Source of the DNA: Siphonodentalium dalli
Taxonomy: Eukaryota > Mollusca > Scaphopoda > Gadilida > Siphonodentaliidae
Length of the DNA: 64,000 nucleotides
Reading direction: 5' to 3'
NCBI GenBank assembly: GCA_032622095.1
Contig: CP136066.1
Span: forward strand, 50,752,911-50,816,910
In this document: piece after piece, positions 1 to 15,100 of the stretch
How positions within the stretch are numbered: position 1 is the first letter of the stretch
Layout: every line of letters begins with the position of its first letter
Position numbers and translations under genes: made by a program
The notes under the pieces: generated by a model
The model's input: the letters and a program-made list of their open reading frames with translations, nothing else
Databases searched by the model: none
What the model was told of the DNA's origin: nothing

Positions 1-2949
1 TACAACATGAATTTCACTATCCGTAATCTGTAAATGATTGACAATACAACATGAATTTCACTCTCCGTAAGCTGTAAATGATTGACAATACAACATGAAT
101 TTCACTATCCGTAAGCTGTAAATGATTGACAATACAACATGAATTTCACTCTCCGTAAGCTGTAAATGATTGACAATACAACATGAATTTCACTATCTGT
201 AAGCTGTAAATGATTGACAATACAACATGAATTTCACTCTCCGTAAGCTGTAAATGATTGACAATACAACATGAATTTCACTATCTGTAAGCTGTTAATG
301 ATTGACAATACAACATGAATTTCACTATCTGTAAGCTGTAAATGATTGACAATACAACATGAATTTCTATCTGTAAGCTGTAAATGATTGACAATACAAC
401 ATGAATTTCTATCTGTAAGCTGTAAATGATTAACAATACAACATGAATTTCACTATCCGTAAACTGTAAATGATTGACAATACAACATGAATTTCACTAT
501 CTGTAAGCTGTAAATGATTGACAATACAACATGAATTTCACTATCCGTAAACTGTAAATGATTGACAATACAACATGAATTTCACTATCTGTAAGCTGTA
601 AATGATTGACAATACAACATGAATTTCACTCTCCGTAAGCTGTAAATGATTGACAATACAACATGAATTTCACTCTCCATAAGCTGTAAATGATTGACAA
701 TACAACATGAATTTCACTCCGTAAGCTGTAAATGATTGACAATACAACATGAATTTCACTCTCCGTAAGCTGTTAATGATTGACAATACAACATGAATTT
801 CACTCTCCGTAAGCTGTAAATGATTGACAATACAACATGAATTTCTATCCGTAAGCTGTAAATGATTGACAATACAACATGAATTTCTATCTGTAAGCTG
901 TAAATGATTGACAATACAACATGAATTTCCATCTAAGCTGTAAATGATTGACAATACAACATGAATTTCTATCTGTAAGCTGTAAATGATTGACAATACA
1001 ACATGAATTTCTATCTGTAAGCTGTAAATGATTGACAATACAACATGAATTTGTATCTAAGCTGTAAATGATTGACAATACAACATGAATTTCTATCTGT
1101 AAGCTGTAAATGATTGACAATACAACATGAATTTCTATCTGTAAGCTGTAAATGATTGACAATACAACATGAATTTCTATCTGTAAGCTGTAAATGATTG
1201 ACAATACAACATGAATTTCTATCTGTAAGCTGTAAATGATTGACAATACAACATGAATTTCTATCTGTAAGCTGTAAATGATTGACAATACAACATGAAT
1301 TTGTATCTGTAAGCTGTAAATGATTGACAATACAACATGAATTTCTATCTGTAAGCTGTAAATGATTGACAATACAACATGAATTTCTATCTGTAAGCTG
1401 TAAATGATTGACAATACAACATGAATTTCTATCTGTAAGCTGTAAATGATTGACAATACAACATGAATTTCTATCTGTAAGCTGTAAATGATTGACAATA
1501 CAACATGAATTTCACTCTCTGTAAGCTGTAAATGATTGACAATACAACATTAATTTCACTCTCCGTAAGCTGTAAATGATTGACAATACAACATGAATTT
1601 CACTCTCAGTAAGCTGTAAATGATTGACAATACAACATGAATTTCACTCTCCGTAAGCTGTAAATGATTGACAATACATCATGAATTTCACTCTCCGTAA
1701 GCTGTAAATGATTGACAATACATCATGAATTTCACTCTCTGTAAGCTGTAAATGATTGACAATACATCATGAATTTCACTATCTGTAAATGATTGACAAT
1801 ACAACATGAATTTCACTATCTGTAAATGATTGACAATACAACATGAATTTCACTATCCGTAAGCTGTAAATGATTGACAATACAACATGAATTTCACTAT
1901 CTGTAAGCTGTAAATGATTGACAATACAACATGAATTTATATCTGTAAGCTGTAAATGATTGACAATACAACATGAATTTCTATCTGTAAGCTGTAAATG
2001 ATTGACAATACAACATGAATTTCACTATCCGTAAGCTGTAAATGATTGACAATACAACATGAATTTCACTATCCGTAAGCTGTAAATGATTGACAATACA
2101 ACATGAATTTCTATCTAAGCTGTAAATGATTGACAATACAACATTAATTTCACTATCAGTAAGCTGTAATGATTGACAATACAACATGAATTTCTATCTG
2201 TAAGCTGTAAATGATTGACAATACAACATGAATTTCTATCTGTAAGCTGTAAATGATTGACAATACAACATGAATTTCTATCTGTAAGCTGTAAATGATT
2301 GACAATACAACATGAATTTCTATCTGTAAGCTGTAAATGATTGACAATACAACATGAATTTCTATCTGTAAGCTGTAAATGATTGACAATACAACATGAA
2401 TTTCACTATCCGTAAGCTGTAAATGATTGACAATACAACATGAATTTCACTATCCGTAAGCTGTAAATGATTGACAATACAACATGAATTTCACTATCCG
2501 TAAGCTGTAAATGATTGACAATACAACATGAATTTCTATCTGTAAGCTGTAAATGATTGACAATACAACATTAATTTCACTATCAGTAAGCTGTAATGAT
2601 TGACAATACAACATGAATTTCTATCTGTAAGCTGTAAATGATTGACAATACAACATGAATTTCTATCTGTAAGCTGTAAATGATTGACAATACAACATGA
2701 ATTTCTATCTGTAAGCTGTAAATGATTGACAATACAACATGAATTTCTATCTGTAAGCTGTAAATGATTGACAATACAACATGAATTTCTATCTGTAAGC
2801 TGTAAATGATTGACAATACAACATGAATTTCACTATCCGTAAGCTGTAAATGATTGACAATACAACATGAATTTCACTCTCCGTAAGCTGTAAATGATTG
2901 ACAATACAACATGAATTTCACTCTCCGTAAGCTGTAAATGATTGACAAT

Positions 2950-5900
2950 ACAACATGAATTTCACTATCAGTAAGCTGTAATGATTGACAATACAACATG
3001 AATTTCTATCTGTAAGCTGTAAATGATTGACAATACAACATGAATTTCACTATCCGTAAGCTGTAATGATTGACAATACAACATGAATTTCACTATCCGT
3101 AAGCTGTAAATGATTGACAATACAACATGAATTTCACTATCCGTAAGCTGTAAATGATTGACAATACAACATGAATTTCACTATCAGTAAGCTGTAAATG
3201 ATTGACAATACAACATGAATTTCACTATCAGTAAGCTGTAATGATTGACAATACAACATGAATTTCTATCTAAGCTGTAAATGATTGACAATACAACATG
3301 AATTTCACTATCCGTAAGCTGTAAATGATTGACAATACAACAGGAATTTCACTCTCCGTAAGCTGTAAATGATTGACAATACAACATGAATTTCACTCTC
3401 CGTAAGCTGTAAATGATTGACAATACAACATGAATTTCACTATCCGTAATCTGTAAATGATTGACAATACAACATGAATTTCACTCTCCGTAAGCTGTAA
3501 ATGATTGACAATACAACATGAATTTCACTATCTGTAAGCTGTAAATGATTGACAATACAACATGAATTTCACTCTCTGTAAGCTGTAAATGATTGACAAT
3601 ACAACATGAATTTCACTATCTGTAAGCTGTAAATGATTGACAATACAACATGAATTTCACTCTCCGTAAGCTGTAAATGATTGACAATACAACATGAATT
3701 TCACTATCTGTAAGCTGTTAATGATTGACAATACAACATGAATTTCACTATCTGTAAGCTGTAAATGATTGACAATACAACATGAATTTCTATCTGTAAG
3801 CTGTAAATGATTGACAATACAACATGAATTTCTATCTGTAAGCTGTAAATGATTAACAATACAACATGAATTTCACTATCCGTAAACTGTAAATGATTGA
3901 CAATACAACATGAATTTCACTATCTGTAAGCTGTAAATGATTGACAATACAACATGAATTTCACTATCCGTAAACTGTAAATGATTGACAATACAACATG
4001 AATTTCACTATCTGTAAGCTGTAAATGATTGACAATACAACATGAATTTCACTCTCCGTAAGCTGTAAATGATTGACAATACAACATGAATTTCACTCTC
4101 CGTAAGCTGTTAATGATTGACAATACAACATGAATTTCACTCTCCGTAAGCTGTAAATGATTGACAATACAACATGAATTTCACTCCGTAAGCTGTAAAT
4201 GATTGACAATACAACATGAATTTCACTCTCCGTAAGCTGTTAATGATTGACAATACAACATGAATTTCTATCCGTAAGCTGTAAATGATTGACAATACAA
4301 CATGAATTTCTATCCGTAAGCTGTAAATGATTGACAATACAACATGAATTTCTATCTGTAAGCTGTAAATGATTGACAATACAACATGAATTTCCATCTA
4401 AGCTGTAAATGATTGACAATACAACATGAATTTCTATCTGTAAGCTGTAAATGATTGACAATACAACATGAATTTCTATCTGTAAGCTGTAAATGATTGA
4501 CAATACAACATGAATTTGTATCTGTAAGCTGTAAATGATTGACAATACAACATGAATTTCTATCTGTAAGCTGTAAATGATTGACAATACAACATGAATT
4601 TCTATCTGTAAGCTGTAAATGATTGACAATACAACATGAATTTCTATCTGTAAGCTGTAAATGATTGACAATACAACATGAATTTCTATCTGTAAGCTGT
4701 AAATGATTGACAATACAACATGAATTTCACTCTCTGTAAGCTGTAAATGATTGACAATACAACATTAATTTCACTCTCCGTAAGCTGTAAATGATTGACA
4801 ATACAACATGAATTTCACTCTCAGTAAGCTGTAAATGATTGACAATACAACATGAATTTCACTATCTGTAAGCTGTAAATGATTGACAATACAACATGAA
4901 TTTCACTATCTGTAAGCTGTAAATGATTGACAATACAACATGAATTTCACTATCTGTAAGCTGTAAATTATTGACAATACAACATGAACTTCACTATCTG
5001 TAAGCTGTAAATGATTGACAATACAACATGAATTTCACTATCTGTAAGCTGTAAATGATTGACAATACAACATGAATTTCACTATCTGTAAGCTGTAAAT
5101 GATTGACAATACAACATGAATTTCTATCTGTAAGCTGTAAATGATTGACAATACAACATGAATTTCTATCTGTAAGCTGTAAATGATTGACAATACAACA
5201 TGAATTTCTATCTGTAAGCTGTAAATGATTGACAATACAACATGAATTTCACTCTCTGTAAGCTGTAAATGATTGACTATACAACATGAATTTCACTCTC
5301 CGTAAGCTGTAAATGATTGACAATACAACATGAATTTCACTCTCCGTAAGCTGTAAATGATTGACAATACATCATGAATTTCACTCTCCGTAAGCTGTAA
5401 ATGATTGACAATACAACATGAATTTCTATCTGTAAGCTGTAAATGATTGACAATACAACATGAATTTCACTCTCCGTAAGCTGTAAATGATTGACAATAC
5501 AACATGAATTTCACTCTCCGTAAGCTGTAAATGATTGACAATACAACATGAATTTCACTCTCCGTAAGCTGTAAATGATTGACAATACAACATGAATTTC
5601 TATCTGTAAGCTGTAAATGATTGACAATACAACATGAATTTCACTCTCCGTAAGCTGTAAATGATTGACAATACATCATGAATTTCACTCTCCGTAAGCT
5701 GTAAATGATTGACAATACATCATGAATTTCACTCTCTGTAAGCTGTAAATGATTGACAATACATCATGAATTTCACTATCTGTAAATGATTGACAATACA
5801 ACATGAATTTCACTATCTGTAAATGATTGACAATACAACATGAATTTCACTATCCGTAAGCTGTAAATGATTGACAATACAACATGAATTTCACTATCTG

Positions 5901-8900
5901 TAAGCTGTAAATGATTGACAATACAACATGAATTTCTATCTGTAAGCTGTAAATGATTGACAATACAACATGAATTTCTATCTGTAAGCTGTAAATGATT
6001 GACAATACAACATGAATTTCACTATCCGTAAGCTGTAAATGATTGACAATACAACATGAATTTCACTATCCGTAAGCTGTAAATGATTGACAATACAACA
6101 TGAATTTCTATCTGTAAGCTGTAAATGATTGACAATACGACATTAATTTCACTATCAGTAAGCTGTAATGATTGACAATACAACATGAATTTCTATCTGT
6201 AAGCTGTAAATGATTGACAATACAACATGAATTTCTATCTGTAAGCTGTAAATGATTGACAATACAACATGAATTTCTATCTGTAAGCTGTAAATGATTG
6301 ACAATACAACATGAATTTCTATCTGTAAGCTGTAAATGATTGACAATACAACATGAATTTCTATCTGTAAGCTGTAAATGATTGACAATACAACATGAAT
6401 TTCACTATCCGTAAGCTGTAAATGATTGACAATACAACATGAATTTCACTCTCCGTAAGCTGTAAATGATTGACAATACAACATGAATTTCACTCTCCGT
6501 AAGCTGTAAATGATTGACAATACAACATGAATTTCACTATCAGTAAGCTGTAATGATTGACAATACAACATGAATTTCTATCTGTAAGCTGTAAATGATT
6601 GACAATACAACATGAATTTCACTATCCGTAAGCTGTAAATGATTGACAATACAACATGAATTTCACTATCAGTAAGCTGTAAATGATTGACAATACAACA
6701 TGAATTTCACTATCAGTAAGCTGTAATGATTGACAATACAACATGAATTTCTATCTGTAAGCTGTAAATGATTGACAATACAACATGAATTTCACTATCC
6801 GTAAGCTGTAAATGATTGACAATACAACAGGAATTTCACTCTCCGTAAGCTGTAAATGATTGACAATACAACATGAATTTCACTCTCCGTAAGCTGTAAA
6901 TGATTGACAATACAACATGAATTTCACTATCCGTAATCTGTAAATGATTGACAATACAACATGAATTTCACTCTCCGTAAGCTGTAAATGATTGACAATA
7001 CAACATGAATTTCACTATCCGTAAGCTGTAAATGATTGACAATACAACATGAATTTCACTCTCCGTAAGCTGTAAATGATTGACAATACAACATGAATTT
7101 CACTATCTGTAAGCTGTAAATGATTGACAATACAACATGAATTTCACTCTCCGTAAGCTGTAAATGATTGACAATACAACATGAATTTCACTATCTGTAA
7201 GCTGTTAATGATTGACAATACAACATGAATTTCACTATCTGTAAGCTGTAAATGATTGACAATACAACATGAATTTCTATCTGTAAGCTGTAAATGATTG
7301 ACAATACAACATGAATTTCTATCTGTAAGCTGTAAATGATTAACAATACAACATGAATTTCACTATCCGTAAACTGTAAATGATTGACAATACAACATGA
7401 ATTTCACTATCTGTAAGCTGTAAATGATTGACAATACAACATGAATTTCACTATCCGTAAACTGTAAATGATTGACAATACAACATGAATTTCACTATCT
7501 GTAAGCTGTAAATGATTGACAATACAACATGAATTTCACTCTCCGTAAGCTGTAAATGATTGACAATACAACATGAATTTTACTCTCCGTAAGCTGTTAA
7601 TGATTGACAATACAACATGAATTTCACTCTCCGTAAGCTGTAAATGATTGACAATACAACATGAATTTCACTCCGTAAGCTGTAAATGATTGACAATACA
7701 ACATGAATTTCACTCTCCGTAAGCTGTTAATGATTGACAATACAACATGAATTTCACTCTCCGTAAGCTGTAAATGATTGACAATACATCATGAATTTCT
7801 ATCCGTAAGCTGTAAATGATTGACAATACAACATGAATTTCACTATCAGTAAGCTGTAATGATTGACAATACAACATGAATTTCTATCTGTAAGCTGTAA
7901 ATGATTGACAATACAACATGAATTTCACTATCCGTAAGCTGTAATGATTGACAATACAACATGAATTTCACTATCCGTAAGCTGTAAATGATTGACAATA
8001 CAACATGAATTTCACTATCCGTAAGCTGTAAATGATTGACAATACAACATGAATTTCACTATCAGTAAGCTGTAAATGATTGACAATACAACATGAATTT
8101 CACTATCAGTAAGCTGTAATGATTGACAATACAACATGAATTTCTATCTGTAAGCTGTAAATGATTGACAATACAACATGAATTTCACTATCCGTAAGCT
8201 GTAAATGATTGACAATACAACAGGAATTTCACTCTCCGTAAGCTGTAAATGATTGACAATACAACATGAATTTCACTCTCCGTAAGCTGTAAATGATTGA
8301 CAATACAACATGAATTTCACTATCCGTAATCTGTAAATGATTGACAATACAACATGAATTTCACTCTCCGTAAGCTGTAAATGATTGACAATACAACATG
8401 AATTTCACTATCTGTAAGCTGTAAATGATTGACAATACAACATGAATTTCACTCTCTGTAAGCTGTAAATGATTGACAATACAACATGAATTTCACTATC
8501 TGTAAGCTGTAAATGATTGACAATACAACATGAATTTCACTCTCCGTAAGCTGTAAATGATTGACAATACAACATGAATTTCACTATCTGTAAGCTGTTA
8601 ATGATTGACAATACAACATGAATTTCACTATCTGTAAGCTGTAAATGATTGACAATACAACATGAATTTCTATCTGTAAGCTGTAAATGATTGACAATAC
8701 AACATGAATTTCTATCTGTAAGCTGTAAATGATTAACAATACAACATGAATTTCACTATCCGTAAACTGTAAATGATTGACAATACAACATGAATTTCAC
8801 TATCTGTAAGCTGTAAATGATTGACAATACAACATGAATTTCACTATCCGTAAACTGTAAATGATTGACAATACAACATGAATTTCACTATCTGTAAGCT

Positions 8901-11520
8901 GTAAATGATTGACAATACAACATGAATTTCACTCTCCGTAAGCTGTAAATGATTGACAATACAACATGAATTTCACTCTCCGTAAGCTGTTAATGATTGA
9001 CAATACAACATGAATTTCACTCTCCGTAAGCTGTAAATGATTGACAATACAACATGAATTTCACTCCGTAAGCTGTAAATGATTGACAATACAACATGAA
9101 TTTCACTCTCCGTAAGCTGTTAATGATTGACAATACAACATGAATTTCTATCCGTAAGCTGTAAATGATTGACAATACAACATGAATTTCTATCCGTAAG
9201 CTGTAAATGATTGACAATACAACATGAATTTCTATCTGTAAGCTGTAAATGATTGACAATACAACATGAATTTCCATCTAAGCTGTAAATGATTGACAAT
9301 ACAACATGAATTTCTATCTGTAAGCTGTAAATGATTGACAATACAACATGAATTTCTATCTGTAAGCTGTAAATGATTGACAATACAACATGAATTTGTA
9401 TCTGTAAGCTGTAAATGATTGACAATACAACATGAATTTCTATCTGTAAGCTGTAAATGATTGACAATACAACATGAATTTCTATCTGTAAGCTGTAAAT
9501 GATTGACAATACAACATGAATTTCTATCTGTAAGCTGTAAATGATTGACAATACAACATGAATTTCTATCTGTAAGCTGTAAATGATTGACAATACAACA
9601 TGAATTTCACTCTCTGTAAGCTGTAAATGATTGACAATACAACATTAATTTCACTCTCCGTAAGCTGTAAATGATTGACAATACAACATGAATTTCACTC
9701 TCAGTAAGCTGTAAATGATTGACAATACAACATGAATTTCACTATCTGTAAGCTGTAAATGATTGACAATACAACATGAATTTCACTATCTGTAAGCTGT
9801 AAATGATTGACAATACAACATGAATTTCACTATCTGTAAGCTGTAAATTATTGACAATACAACATGAACTTCACTATCTGTAAGCTGTAAATGATTGACA
9901 ATACAACATGAATTTCACTATCTGTAAGCTGTAAATGATTGACAATACAACATGAATTTCACTATCTGTAAGCTGTAAATGATTGACAATACAACATGAA
10001 TTTCTATCTGTAAGCTGTAAATGATTGACAATACAACATGAATTTCTATCTGTAAGCTGTAAATGATTGACAATACAACATGAATTTCTATCTGTAAGCT
10101 GTAAATGATTGACAATACAACATGAATTTCACTCTCTGTAAGCTGTAAATGATTGACTATACAACATGAATTTCACTCTCCGTAAGCTGTAAATGATTGA
10201 CAATACAACATGAATTTCACTCTCCGTAAGCTGTAAATGATTGACAATACATCATGAATTTCACTCTCCGTAAGCTGTAAATGATTGACAATACAACATG
10301 AATTTCTATCTGTAAGCTGTAAATGATTGACAATACAACATGAATTTCACTCTCCGTAAGCTGTAAATGATTGACAATACAACATGAATTTCACTCTCCG
10401 TAAGCTGTAAATGATTGACAATACAACATGAATTTCACTCTCCGTAAGCTGTAAATGATTGACAATACAACATGAATTTCTATCTGTAAGCTGTAAATGA
10501 TTGACAATACAACATGAATTTCACTCTCCGTAAGCTGTAAATGATTGACAATACATCATGAATTTCACTCTCCGTAAGCTGTAAATGATTGACAATACAT
10601 CATGAATTTCACTCTCTGTAAGCTGTAAATGATTGACAATACATCATGAATTTCACTATCTGTAAATGATTGACAATACAACATGAATTTCACTATCTGT
10701 AAATGATTGACAATACAACATGAATTTCACTATCCGTAAGCTGTAAATGATTGACAATACAACATGAATTTCACTATCTGTAAGCTGTAAATGATTGACA
10801 ATACAACATGAATTTCTATCTGTAAGCTGTAAATGATTGACAATACAACATGAATTTCTATCTGTAAGCTGTAAATGATTGACAATACAACATGAATTTC
10901 ACTATCCGTAAGCTGTAAATGATTGACAATACAACATGAATTTCACTATCCGTAAGCTGTAAATGATTGACAATACAACATGAATTTCTATCTGTAAGCT
11001 GTAAATGATTGACAATACAACATTAATTTCACTATCAGTAAGCTGTAATGATTGACAATACAACATGAATTTCTATCTGTAAGCTGTAAATGATTGACAA
11101 TACAACATGAATTTCTATCTGTAAGCTGTAAATGATTGACAATACAACATGAATTTCTATCTGTAAGCTGTAAATGATTGACAATACAACATGAATTTCT
11201 ATCTGTAAGCTGTAAATGATTGACAATACAACATGAATTTCTATCTGTAAGCTGTAAATGATTGACAATACAACATGAATTTCACTATCCGTAAGCTGTA
11301 AATGATTGACAATACAACATGAATTTCACTCTCCGTAAGCTGTAAATGATTGACAATACAACATGAATTTCACTCTCCGTAAGCTGTAAATGATTGACAA
11401 TACAACATGAATTTCACTATCAGTAAGCTGTAATGATTGACAATACAACATGAATTTCTATCTGTAAGCTGTAAATGATTGACAATACAACATGAATTTC
11501 ACTATCCGTAAGCTGTAATG
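2950..11520 (+). repeat. Higher-order duplication, 4,880-bp lag
   Basis: The order of monomer variants in about 2,950-6,640 recurs in about 7,830-11,520. For example, 4141 onward matches 9021 onward, and the 'cattaattt' variant at 6141 recurs at 11021. The lag is 4,880 bp over most of the block and 4,878 bp before about 3,270, where one unit has lost GT. The copies are nearly identical; one visible difference is 'acgacatt' near 6,139 against 'acaacatt' near 11,019. Similarity in phase ends near 6,640/11,520, where only the right copy has the one-base-deleted monomer. Boundaries are approximate. Confidence 0.8.
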
Positions 11521-12169
11521 ATTGACAATACAACATGAATTTCACTATCCGTAAGCTGTAAATGATTGACAATACAACATGAATTTCACTATCCGTAAGC
11601 TGTAAATGATTGACAATACAACATGAATTTCACTATCAGTAAGCTGTAAATGATTGACAATACAACATGAATTTCACTATCAGTAAGCTGTAATGATTGA
11701 CAATACAACATGAATTTCTATCTGTAAGCTGTAAATGATTGACAATACAACATGAATTTCACTATCCGTAAGCTGTAAATGATTGACAATACAACAGGAA
11801 TTTCACTCTCCGTAAGCTGTAAATGATTGACAATACAACATGAATTTCACTCTCCGTAAGCTGTAAATGATTGACAATACAACATGAATTTCACTATCCG
11901 TAATCTGTAAATGATTGACAATACAACATGAATTTCACTCTCCGTAAGCTGTAAATGATTGACAATACAACATGAATTTCACTATCCGTAAGCTGTAAAT
12001 GATTGACAATACAACATGAATTTCACTCTCCGTAAGCTGTAAATGATTGACAATACAACATGAATTTCACTATCTGTAAGCTGTAAATGATTGACAATAC
12101 AACATGAATTTCACTCTCCGTAAGCTGTAAATGATTGACAATACAACATGAATTTCACTATCTGTAAGC

Positions 12170-15100
12170 TGTTAATGATTGACAATACAACATGAATTTC
12201 ACTATCTGTAAGCTGTAAATGATTGACAATACAACATGAATTTCTATCTGTAAGCTGTAAATGATTGACAATACAACATGAATTTCTATCTGTAAGCTGT
12301 AAATGATTAACAATACAACATGAATTTCACTATCCGTAAACTGTAAATGATTGACAATACAACATGAATTTCACTATCTGTAAGCTGTAAATGATTGACA
12401 ATACAACATGAATTTCACTATCCGTAAACTGTAAATGATTGACAATACAACATGAATTTCACTATCTGTAAGCTGTAAATGATTGACAATACAACATGAA
12501 TTTCACTCTCCGTAAGCTGTAAATGATTGACAATACAACATGAATTTTACTCTCCGTAAGCTGTTAATGATTGACAATACAACATGAATTTCACTCTCCG
12601 TAAGCTGTAAATGATTGACAATACAACATGAATTTCACTCCGTAAGCTGTAAATGATTGACAATACAACATGAATTTCACTCTCCGTAAGCTGTTAATGA
12701 TTGACAATACAACATGAATTTCACTCTCCGTAAGCTGTAAATGATTGACAATACATCATGAATTTCTATCCGTAAGCTGTAAATGATTGACAATACAACA
12801 TGAATTTCTATCTGTAAGCTGTAAATGATTGACAATACAACATGAATTTCCATCTAAGCTGTAAATGATTGACAATACAACATGAATTTCTATCTGTAAG
12901 CTGTAAATGATTGACAATACAACATGAATTTCTATCTGTAAGCTGTAAATGATTGACAATACAACATGAATTTGTATCTGTAAGCTGTAAATGATTGACA
13001 ATACAACATGAATTTCTATCTGTAAGCTGTAAATGATTGACAATACAACATGAATTTCTATCTGTAAGCTGTAAATGATTGACAATACAACATGAATTTC
13101 TATCTGTAAGCTGTAAATGATTGACAATACAACATGAATTTCTATCTGTAAGCTGTAAATGATTGACAATACAACATGAATTTCTATCTGTAAGCTGTAA
13201 ATGATTGACAATACAACATGAATTTGTATCTGTAAGCTGTAAATGATTGACAATACAACATGAATTTCTATCTGTAAGCTGTAAATGATTGACAATACAA
13301 CATGAATTTCTATCTGTAAGCTGTAAATGATTGACAATACAACATGAATTTCTATCTGTAAGCTGTAAATGATTGACAATACAACATGAATTTCTATCTG
13401 TAAGCTGTAAATGATTGACAATACAACATGAATTTCACTCTCTGTAAGCTGTAAATGATTGACAATACAACATTAATTTCACTCTCCGTAAGCTGTAAAT
13501 GATTGACAATACAACATGAATTTCACTCTCAGTAAGCTGTAAATGATTGACAATACAACATGAATTTCACTATCTGTAAGCTGTAAATGATTGACAATAC
13601 AACATGAATTTCACTATCTGTAAGCTGTAAATGATTGACAATACAACATGAATTTCACTATCTGTAAGCTGTAAATTATTGACAATACAACATGAACTTC
13701 ACTATCTGTAAGCTGTAAATGATTGACAATACAACATGAATTTCACTATCTGTAAGCTGTAAATGATTGACAATACAACATGAATTTCACTATCTGTAAG
13801 CTGTAAATGATTGACAATACAACATGAATTTCTATCTGTAAGCTGTAAATGATTGACAATACAACATGAATTTCTATCTGTAAGCTGTAAATGATTGACA
13901 ATACAACATGAATTTCTATCTGTAAGCTGTAAATGATTGACAATACAACATGAATTTCACTCTCTGTAAGCTTTAAATGATTGACTATACAACATGAATT
14001 TCACTCTCCGTAAGCTGTAAATGATTGACAATACAACATGAATTTCACTCTCCGTAAGCTGTAAATGATTGACAATACATCATGAATTTCACTCTCCGTA
14101 AGCTGTAAATGATTGACAATACAACATGAATTTCTATCTGTAAGCTGTAAATGATTGACAATACAACATGAATTTCACTCTCCGTAAGCTGTAAATGATT
14201 GACAATACAACATGAATTTCACTCTCCGTAAGCTGTAAATGATTGACAATACAACATGAATTTCACTCTCCGTAAGCTGTAAATGATTGACAATACAACA
14301 TGAATTTCTATCTGTAAGCTGTAAATGATTGACAATACAACATGAATTTCACTCTCCGTAAGCTGTAAATGATTGACAATACATCATGAATTTCACTCTC
14401 CGTAAGCTGTAAATGATTGACAATACATCATGAATTTCACTCTATGTAAGCTGTAAATGATTGACAATACATCATGAATTTCACTATCTGTAAATGATTG
14501 ACAATACAACATGAATTTCACTATCTGTAAATGATTGACAATACAACATGAATTTCACTATCCGTAAGCTGTAAATGATTGACAATACAACATGAATTTC
14601 ACTATCTGTAAGCTGTAAATGATTGACAATACAACATGAATTTATATCTGTAAGCTGTAAATGATTGACAATACAACATGAATTTCTATCTGTAAGCTGT
14701 AAATGATTGACAATACAACATGAATTTCACTCTCCGTAAGCTGTAAATGATTGACAATACAACATGAATTTCACTATCCGTAAGCTGTAAATGATTGACA
14801 ATACAACATGAATTTCACTCTCCGTAAGCTGTAAATGATTGACAATACAACATGAATTTCACTATCTGTAAGCTGTAAATGATTGACAATACAACATGAA
14901 TTTCACTCTCCGTAAGCTGTAAATGATTGACAATACAACATGAATTTCACTATCTGTAAGCTGTTAATGATTGACAATACAACATGAATTTCACTATCTG
15001 TAAGCTGTAAATGATTGACAATACAACATGAATTTCTATCTGTAAGCTGTAACATGATTGACAATACAACATGAATTTCTATCTGTAAGCTGTAAATGAT